This document shows, one piece after another, positions 1 through 5,117 of a stretch of DNA of 7,138 nucleotides. Under the pieces are notes generated by a model. The model had not been told where the DNA came from. It saw nothing but the letters and a program-made list of their open reading frames with translations, and did no database searches. Both the position numbers and the translations under genes were made by a program. The number at the start of each line of letters is the position of its first letter. Within the stretch, counting starts at the first letter, position 1. The stretch comes from Ignavibacteriaceae bacterium (lineage in GTDB: Bacteria > Bacteroidota > Ignavibacteria > Ignavibacteriales > Ignavibacteriaceae): assembly GCA_013388525.1 (NCBI GenBank), contig JACAFA010000243.1, forward strand, positions 1 through 7,138, read 5' to 3'.

Positions 1-78
1 ACGCCGGCAGCAGTGGGAGCGAATGCAGATAGTTTAATCTTCACACACAACGCAAGCGGATCACCGACAGGATATTTA
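1..78 (+). repeat. 309-bp tandem domain repeat, truncated first copy
   Basis: This is the 3' end of a coding repeat whose next copy lies exactly 309 bases (103 codons) downstream. Bases 16-78 are identical to 325-387. In 1-15 only positions 11 and 15 differ from 310-324. The unit encodes a choice-of-anchor-D/HYDIN-like beta domain ending around SPTGYL and a GTG triplet. The window edge cuts it, so more copies upstream are likely. Confidence 0.9.
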
Positions 79-2106
79 GTAGAAGGAACGGGAGTAACAC
101 CAAACTTTACGATAACACCTGTAAGTCTGAACTTCGGAAATGTATCGTTAGGATCGAGCGGAGTACTTCAGGCAACAGTTAACAACACAGGAACGAGTGA
201 TCTTATAATATCCGGAATAACCTCAACAGACGGACAGTTCACATTTATACCGAACGTATTCCCGATAACAATAACATCGGGAGGCAGCCAGATAATTGAT
301 GTAACGTTTACGCCGGCAGTAGTCGGAGCGAATGCAGATAGTTTAATCTTCACACACAACGCAAGCGGATCACCGACAGGATATTTAATTCAGGGAACCG
401 GAATAGAAGCCATTGAATCAAGTATAAATATTATTAATCTTATAAATGTAATTACAAGTACCACTCTAGATACAACAATAATTATAAAAAATAATTCAAC
501 AACTCAACTACTCGTAATTGCTAATATTACCGGTTCATCAAATTGGAATATTTCTCCTGATACTGTTTCTATTGCTGCAGGTGCAAACTTTTTATATACA
601 CTTAGTTTTTCAGCTCCTGCAATTCCAGGTATTTATACAGGTACTTTAGAATTCAGTGCTACAGGAGTTCCTTCTAAAATTATTCAGTTGTCAGCAACAG
701 TAGTATCTGATGCCGGAATTATTTTCAGCCAGGATTCGGTATACAGATTAGAAGATAATTCATACATGAATATCATGCAGCTGAAGAGTTTGACAGATTC
801 ACTGCATGCACTTCAGTTCAGATTACAAACAAATAAAGAACCTGATGATAATGTAATTCTGATTTTCCAGAACATACAAAAAGGTTCTGATGTAAGTGAT
901 CCGGATTGGGTATTGGTTTACAATATCATCAGAGGGCAGATTACACCAAATGGAGCTTCGAAAGATGAAATATTTGTCTTGCTTTATAATTTAAATCAGG
1001 GAGTAGGGCTGCCTCCAGGTGATTACACTGATCTTTTCAGAATAAATTACAGAGTGGCAGATTTACCGGCTTTACAGGATAGTATAAAATCGACAATCAG
1101 GATTACAAATGCTGAAGCAAGTACATATGAAGGAATACCGATTAACATAACACCATCCCGTGATAAACTAACAGTAATAGCAAAGAACAGGATATCCTGG
1201 CGAGGAGATGTAAATGTTGATGGATGTATTGATATACTTGATTTACTTATGGTAGTAGATCACATTGTAAGTCTCGATTCTTTAACTGGTATTGAATTTT
1301 TAAGAGCAGATATTGCTCCATGGTTACCAGGAACTCCAGATCCTTCACCTGATGGAATTGTCAACGTTCAGGAATTATCGCTTATTCAAAATATTATTTT
1401 AACTCAATTCTATCCCGATGGTACACCACTGGGACCTTGTGGTAATTTGCCTAAAGTTAATAATGATGAAGAGGCAAAGGTAACATTCTATATAAGTGAT
1501 AAAGGTATTTCGGCTTACATAGATTCTAAAATTGGAATAAGAGGAGCGCAAATTGAATTTGCAAATGTGGACAATGAACCAATTGATATGATAATCAATA
1601 CTGATCTCGGTCAGGGATTCTATTATTATGTAACGACAGATAAATTATTAAGAACTCTTCTATATGATCCGCTCGGTGCAAAATTTTTAGAACCTGGTGA
1701 GCGCATTATGGCTGAAATGCCTTTTACTCTTAACAATCCTGATGCAGTTACTCTGGATAAACTTATTATTGTAGATGTTGATCGTCAAAAACTTACAAAG
1801 ATAAATTATGAAATAATTTTTGGAAGTCCTGAATTGCCGGTTGAATATATGCTTTTCCAGAACTATCCGAATCCGTTCAATCCGAATACAACAATAGAGT
1901 TTACTTTACCTGAAGATGTCAGCAACGCAAAACTTTCAATTTACAATATGCTGGGTGAGAAAGTTGGTGAACTTGTCAATACTGCATTAACAGCTGGAAG
2001 GTATCAATACCAGTGGAATGCAATTAATTTTGCAACGGGAATTTACATTTACGAGCTGCGGACTGAAAAATTTGTATCGGTTAAAAAAATGATTCTGCTC
2101 AAATAA
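1..2106 (+). CDS. Large T9SS-exported surface protein, 5'-partial: HYDIN-like repeats, cohesin-like domain, dockerin, sorting tail
   Basis: The frame is open from base 1 and the real start lies upstream. The GTG at 13 is only a Val inside a repeat unit. Of the 701 visible codons, 1-134 hold the end of one choice-of-anchor-D repeat and one full 103-residue unit (motifs LNFGNVSLGSS, NNTGTSDL, GTG). Codons 135-236 are a more diverged HYDIN-like beta domain. Codons 239-395 form a cohesin-like domain paralogous to the gene at 4416. Codons 401-470 are dockerin-like, with a Ca-binding loop at D403-N405-D407-G408-D411-D414 and a second loop around D451/N455/E458. Codons ~490-608 look like a second cohesin-type beta domain. 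Codons ~612-701 are the T9SS sorting tail: NYPNPFNP at 621-628, YNMLGE, GIYIYEL, and a KKMILLK terminus. Expected location is the cell surface or outside the cell. Domain names come from recognised patterns, not a search. The sorting tail and dockerin are the surest calls; the protein's role is unknown. Confidence 0.93.
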   Translation, partial: TPAAVGANADSLIFTHNASGSPTGYLVEGTGVTPNFTITPVSLNFGNVSLGSSGVLQATVNNTGTSDLIISGITSTDGQFTFIPNVFPITITSGGSQIIDVTFTPAVVGANADSLIFTHNASGSPTGYLIQGTGIEAIESSINIINLINVITSTTLDTTIIIKNNSTTQLLVIANITGSSNWNISPDTVSIAAGANFLYTLSFSAPAIPGIYTGTLEFSATGVPSKIIQLSATVVSDAGIIFSQDSVYRLEDNSYMNIMQLKSLTDSLHALQFRLQTNKEPDDNVILIFQNIQKGSDVSDPDWVLVYNIIRGQITPNGASKDEIFVLLYNLNQGVGLPPGDYTDLFRINYRVADLPALQDSIKSTIRITNAEASTYEGIPINITPSRDKLTVIAKNRISWRGDVNVDGCIDILDLLMVVDHIVSLDSLTGIEFLRADIAPWLPGTPDPSPDGIVNVQELSLIQNIILTQFYPDGTPLGPCGNLPKVNNDEEAKVTFYISDKGISAYIDSKIGIRGAQIEFANVDNEPIDMIINTDLGQGFYYYVTTDKLLRTLLYDPLGAKFLEPGERIMAEMPFTLNNPDAVTLDKLIIVDVDRQKLTKINYEIIFGSPELPVEYMLFQNYPNPFNPNTTIEFTLPEDVSNAKLSIYNMLGEKVGELVNTALTAGRYQYQWNAINFATGIYIYELRTEKFVSVKKMILLK
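310..387 (+). repeat. 309-bp tandem domain repeat, last well-conserved copy end
   Basis: This segment matches 1-78 with two mismatches over 78 bases, including 63 identical bases (325-387). The following domain (from about 410) is diverged in protein sequence and in codon choice, so this is the last near-identical unit of the array. Identity at DNA level, silent positions included, points to recent duplication or gene conversion rather than selection on protein alone. Confidence 0.9.
715..1185 (+). repeat. Cohesin-like domain, copy A (paralogue at 4524-5000)
   Basis: In my hand alignment about 77 of 157 residues are identical to the domain at 4524-5000. Shared blocks include GASKDEI, LPPGDY/LLPGDY and TNAEAST/SNAEAST. 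Here the domain sits between a HYDIN-like domain and the dockerin. Cohesin is the best family guess, from the beta-rich pattern and the company it keeps; the paralogy is more certain than the family name. Confidence 0.8.
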
Positions 2107-2126
2107 AATTTATCTTATTTACTTTG

Positions 2127-2162
2127 AAAGCCCCTATCAATAAATTTGTTAGGGGTTTTTTT
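2127..2162 (+). terminator. Intrinsic terminator after the first surface-protein gene
   Basis: CCCCTA (2131-2136) pairs with TAGGGG (2150-2155). Beyond a T-T mismatch the stem can extend by CAA (2138-2140) with TTG (2146-2148), leaving a TAAAT loop. Seven T residues follow (2156-2162), and an A run precedes the stem at 2127-2129, which could give some terminator activity on the other strand. It begins 21 bases after the stop codon at 2106 and separates that gene from the protease gene. Confidence 0.9.
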
Positions 2163-2275
2163 ATTCTGTATGAATTGTAAAAAGACATTTATTTCAATTG
2201 AAAATAATATGTAAGTTATATTAAATATTTTTTAATAATTAGTATCTGTTACTATACATAAATTGGAGTATTTAG

Positions 2276-4213
2276 ATGAAAAAGATTTATATGCTGATGT
2301 TATCATTCTGCATTTTTAGTTCTGCAATTGCACAGATATCAGTCAATAAATATTCAAAGGCACTCGAAACAAAATTAATTGAAACTGCAGCCACTGATGA
2401 AATTTTAGTCTGGGTTTATTTTACTGATAAAGGCACGAACACCGAATTATATTTTAGTAATCCGAAGCTGGTTGTAAGTGAGAAATCGATTAAACGAAGG
2501 GAAAAAGTATTCAATAATTCTGCACCTCTGACAATTAGGGATTTACCTGTCAACTCCAATTATATATCAGAAGTTAAACTAAGAGGTCTAAAAACAAAAT
2601 GGCCATCGAAATGGTTGAATGCAGTTAGTGGTACTGCAAACAAAATACAATTAGAGCAGATTGCTGCATTGCCATTTGTGAAAAAACTTGACATAGTATA
2701 TAAACTGCGAAAAGGAAATCAACCGGAAATAGATCAAAATAGTACGACCGGGAATCAGTTTGAGTTGCAGCAACCTGATGGTGTAAATCTTTATGATTAC
2801 GGTGCTTCATACACACAGCTTCAGCAAATAAATGTTCCTGCGGTTCACAATTTAGGATTTACAGGACAGGGAGTTACTATTTGTGTTATGGATGCTGGTT
2901 TCAACCGGCTTAGTCACGACGCTTTTCTTTTTATGAATATTATTGCTGCCTGGGATTTTGTAAACAATGATCCTAACGTCGGTAATGAAAACGATATGGG
3001 AGAAGGTTCACACGGAACAATGACTTTATCAACCATCGGTGGTTTTGCACCCGGTAATTTAATCGGTCCGGCATTTAACTCTTCTTACATACTGGCGAAA
3101 ACCGAAAATACAGATAGCGAAACTCCTGTTGAAGAAAATAACTGGATAGCTGCTTTGGAGTGGGCTGATAGCATTGGAGTTGACGTAACGAGCACATCAC
3201 TCTCATATTTGGATTATGATCCTCCTTACCCAAGTTACACCTGGGAGGATATGGATGGCAATACCACTGTAATAACCAATGGAGCTGATTATGCTGCTTT
3301 TATTGGAATTGTAGTTGTTAACTCTGCGGGTAATGCAGGTTATAATGCTTCTCACAACACTCTTGGAGCTCCTGCCGATGGTGATAGTGTAATTACAGCC
3401 GGTGCAGTAAATTCATCCGGTACAAGATCGTCATTTAGCAGTGTTGGACCAACGGTAGATGGAAGAATCAAACCGGATATTATGGCATTGGGTTCAGGTG
3501 ATGTAGTTGCTTCTCCATCAAATGACCATAATTATACAACAGCAAGCGGAACCTCATTCAGTTGTCCACTATCTGCAGGAGTTGCGGCACTTATTTTAAG
3601 TTCAAATCCAAATCTCACTCCTATGCAGGTCAGGGACGCTATGAGGAACACGGCTTCAAAAAATACTAATCCGGATAATTTGTATGGTTGGGGAATACTG
3701 GATGCACTTGCAGCAATTAATTATTTTCCGCCACCGCCAGCAACTTTTCAACTTTCAGTTAATATAGCTGATGGCTGGAATATGGTTTCAATTCCAGGTT
3801 TACATCCTGTAGATCAGAATGTAAATACATGGTGGCAGTACAGAGATCAGGGAGCTAACGTTTTCAGATTTGATAATGGTTATATAACAGATACTACAGC
3901 AACACCTGGAACAGGTTATTGGATGAAACATTCGGGTCCCAGAACTTATAATACAGGTGAAGAGTGGCCCGCAGGAGGGATACAGGTTGTTAATGCGGAT
4001 CCGATTCCTGTAAAAGCTGGTTGGAATTTAATAAGTGTGTACGAATGCCCGATTGATGCGGCTCTTTTAACAACCACTCCACCAGGAATTCAAAGTGGAG
4101 TAATTTACGGATATAGCAGTGGATACATAGTGGCTAACACTTTATACCCGGGTTATTCATATTGGTTTAAATCCACAAGTAATGGATGGTTGAATATTCC
4201 GCCTTGTAATTAG
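2276..4213 (+). CDS. Secreted subtilisin-like serine protease (S8 family) with Trp-rich C-terminal module
   Basis: This is a 645-residue secreted endopeptidase. The ATG is preceded by GGAG at 2265-2268, seven bases upstream. Residues 1-19 are a Sec signal peptide ending SSAIA, with Gln20 as likely mature N-terminus. Residues ~20-150 resemble the propeptide of Bacteroidota subtilases, with a VSEKSIKRRE stretch. The catalytic domain (~183-485) has Asp206 in VMDAGFN, His246 in GEGSHGT, oxyanion Asn353 in NSAGNAG and Ser427 in SGTSFSCPL, so all key residues are present and activity is expected. After a Pro run (485-488), residues 493-642 form a Trp-rich module shared with the gene at 5118. The protein ends IPPCN with no NPFNP-type T9SS tail, unlike the upstream gene, so its final location (periplasm, surface or medium) is uncertain. 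Substrate is unknown. An intrinsic terminator lies upstream; I see no clear one downstream. Confidence 0.95.
   Translation: MKKIYMLMLSFCIFSSAIAQISVNKYSKALETKLIETAATDEILVWVYFTDKGTNTELYFSNPKLVVSEKSIKRREKVFNNSAPLTIRDLPVNSNYISEVKLRGLKTKWPSKWLNAVSGTANKIQLEQIAALPFVKKLDIVYKLRKGNQPEIDQNSTTGNQFELQQPDGVNLYDYGASYTQLQQINVPAVHNLGFTGQGVTICVMDAGFNRLSHDAFLFMNIIAAWDFVNNDPNVGNENDMGEGSHGTMTLSTIGGFAPGNLIGPAFNSSYILAKTENTDSETPVEENNWIAALEWADSIGVDVTSTSLSYLDYDPPYPSYTWEDMDGNTTVITNGADYAAFIGIVVVNSAGNAGYNASHNTLGAPADGDSVITAGAVNSSGTRSSFSSVGPTVDGRIKPDIMALGSGDVVASPSNDHNYTTASGTSFSCPLSAGVAALILSSNPNLTPMQVRDAMRNTASKNTNPDNLYGWGILDALAAINYFPPPPATFQLSVNIADGWNMVSIPGLHPVDQNVNTWWQYRDQGANVFRFDNGYITDTTATPGTGYWMKHSGPRTYNTGEEWPAGGIQVVNADPIPVKAGWNLISVYECPIDAALLTTTPPGIQSGVIYGYSSGYIVANTLYPGYSYWFKSTSNGWLNIPPCN
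3752..4201 (+). repeat. Trp-rich C-terminal module, copy A (paralogue at 6393-6842)
   Basis: This 150-codon module aligns without gaps to 6393-6842, with about 96 of 150 residues identical by hand count. Invariant stretches include PVDQNVNTWWQYRD, GYWMKHSG and EWPAGGIQ. It contains two half-repeats, residues 500-554 and 582-633, each opening with GWN and closing with YW(M/F)K. Its function is unknown. It is probably a beta-rich accessory or binding module, since it is attached to two unrelated N-terminal regions. Confidence 0.88.
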
Positions 4214-4406
4214 AGTTGAGCGAAAAAAATCGGATTTAGAATACACTCGATGAGAAGGCAGGATAATTCTTTGACACAGAATTAACTGAAATAAAATTCA
4301 AGTATCAACAATACACAGAATCAGCACAAGAAATTTGTCAGTATTAATACCAAAATAGTTCTTACTTACAATTTGTCAATTTGAATAAAATTTTTTTCAC
4401 AAAAAC

Positions 4407-4410
4407 AGGA
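4407..4410 (+). promoter_or_regulatory. Ribosome binding site that decides the start of the small cohesin gene
   Basis: AGGA ends five bases before the ATG at 4416 but only two bases before the in-frame GTG at 4413. The spacing favours ATG 4416. The choice changes the protein by one residue. Confidence 0.6.
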
Positions 4411-4415
4411 TAGTG

Positions 4416-5003
4416 ATGTTAAAATTTATTTTAATATTATTCGTTTATACAATACAGTTTTACATACCAGCTTTGGCGCAATCAACTGAGTCTTTAGTTT
4501 CAACAAAATCTGGTACTGATAGCGGGTTAATATTTGAGAAGGAAACCGACAACAGATTAGACGACAGTTCGTACACAGAAATTATCCAATTATTAAATCT
4601 GACTAAAAAAGCTCAGGCTGTTCAGTTTAGGATATTAATAAATAAAGCAGCCGATGATAGCACGATTTTAATTTTCAAAGATCTTCAGAAGGGAAATGAT
4701 TTGAAAGATCCAGCCTGGCAGCTTACTTACAATCTGAAAAAGGGACCAGTTTCTAATAATGGTGCATCAAAAGATGAAATTTATGTTGTACTTTATAATG
4801 TAAATCAAAATAGTGGATTATTACCCGGTGATTACAAAAACCTATTTACAGTAACCTATCAAGTGCCTGCAATTCCCCGATTAAAAAATAAGATTAAATC
4901 CTCTCTAAAGATTTCAAATGCGGAAGCAAGTACATTTGACGGGTTTGCAATAGATGTTAAACCTACGCGTGATGAGTTTAAGATTTTTATCAAGGCAAAG
5001 TAA
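4416..5003 (+). CDS. Small secreted protein made of a single cohesin-like domain
   Basis: This 195-residue protein starts at ATG 4416, one codon after an in-frame GTG that is too close to the AGGA. Residues 1-21 are a signal peptide (hydrophobic core FILILFV, cleavage after PALA, Gln22 next). From residue ~37 to the end it is one cohesin-like beta domain, paralogous over its whole length to codons 239-395 of the first gene. It stops with IKAK at the position where that gene continues from IAKNR into its dockerin. It has no dockerin, no sorting tail and no other domain, so it could be a soluble single-module protein or a truncated gene. A possible out-of-frame tail remnant lies just downstream. 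No terminator is seen before the next gene 114 bases on, so co-transcription is possible. The ORF is certain; the cohesin name is moderate. Confidence 0.85.
   Translation: MLKFILILFVYTIQFYIPALAQSTESLVSTKSGTDSGLIFEKETDNRLDDSSYTEIIQLLNLTKKAQAVQFRILINKAADDSTILIFKDLQKGNDLKDPAWQLTYNLKKGPVSNNGASKDEIYVVLYNVNQNSGLLPGDYKNLFTVTYQVPAIPRLKNKIKSSLKISNAEASTFDGFAIDVKPTRDEFKIFIKAK
4524..5000 (+). repeat. Cohesin-like domain, copy B (paralogue at 715-1185)
   Basis: This is the second copy of the domain at 715-1185, about half identical in protein, with visible DNA similarity around 4750-4840 (GASKDEI to PGDY). The two copies lie about 3.8 kb apart with the protease gene between them, which suggests local duplication or shuffling. 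Confidence 0.8.
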
Positions 5004-5020
5004 CTGCAGAAATGTTCGCT

Positions 5021-5065
5021 ATGAACAGAAAAGTTATTCAGATAAAGAAAATGGTTTTGTTGAGT
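5021..5065 (+). pseudogene. Possible out-of-frame remnant of a T9SS sorting tail
   Basis: In the frame starting at 5021, which differs from that of the gene ending at 5003, the bases read KVIQIKKMVLLS. This resembles the KFVSVKKMILLK end of the first gene's sorting tail. It sits 18 bases after the stop of the cohesin-only gene. If real, that gene once had a T9SS tail and lost most of it by deletion and frameshift. The match is only about 12 residues, and the frame runs on past it instead of stopping as intact tails do, so chance is not excluded. Confidence 0.3.
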
Positions 5066-5105
5066 TCAGTAAAGATATCAGCGGGAGTTTTTTTAAGTGA
5101 AAAAC

Positions 5106-5112
5106 AGAGGAG
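5106..5112 (+). promoter_or_regulatory. Strong Shine-Dalgarno for the 3'-partial surface gene
   Basis: AGAGGAG ends five bases before the ATG at 5118 and is the best ribosome binding site in the window. It fixes the start of a gene whose stop codon lies outside the window. Confidence 0.8.
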
Positions 5113-5117
5113 TTATT

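Noticed and set aside
13..15. GTG at 13 as the start codon of the first gene
   Set aside because: The frame is open to base 1, and the same position in the next repeat unit (322-324) is an ordinary Val in VVGANAD. There is no ribosome binding site, and the protein would lack a signal peptide. The gene is simply cut by the window edge.
168..359. Minus-strand ORF of 63 codons
   Set aside because: It lies fully inside the HYDIN-repeat coding region, has no recognisable protein feature, and arises opposite a repetitive coding sequence.
1..387. Direct repeats as a CRISPR array or mobile-element ends
   Set aside because: The repeat is 309 bases, in frame and coding for a domain of known repetitive type. 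There are no short spaced repeats, inverted ends or transposase.
2141..2148. TAAATTTG, a match to the Bacteroidota -7 promoter consensus, upstream of the protease
   Set aside because: It falls in the loop and stem of the intrinsic terminator and lies about 130 bases before the start codon, with no clear -33 element in place.
2625..2816. Minus-strand ORF of 63 codons
   Set aside because: It is opposite the propeptide region of the protease, with unusual composition and no domain, signal peptide or neighbour to support it.
3551..3565. GTSFS instead of GTSMA at the protease active site as a sign of inactivity
   Set aside because: The catalytic Ser is present and GTSFSCP is a normal variant in subtilases of this bacterial group. 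Asp, His and the oxyanion Asn are all intact.
4271..4276. TTGACA as a -35 promoter box
   Set aside because: There is no matching -10 element at about 17 bases, and Bacteroidota-type promoters use a different consensus (TTTG / TAnnTTTG). It lies inside the small inverted repeat and is likely chance.
4265..4283. Inverted repeat AATTCT...AGAATT as a terminator of the protease gene
   Set aside because: The stem is only six AT-rich pairs with no following T run, so it does not qualify as an intrinsic terminator.
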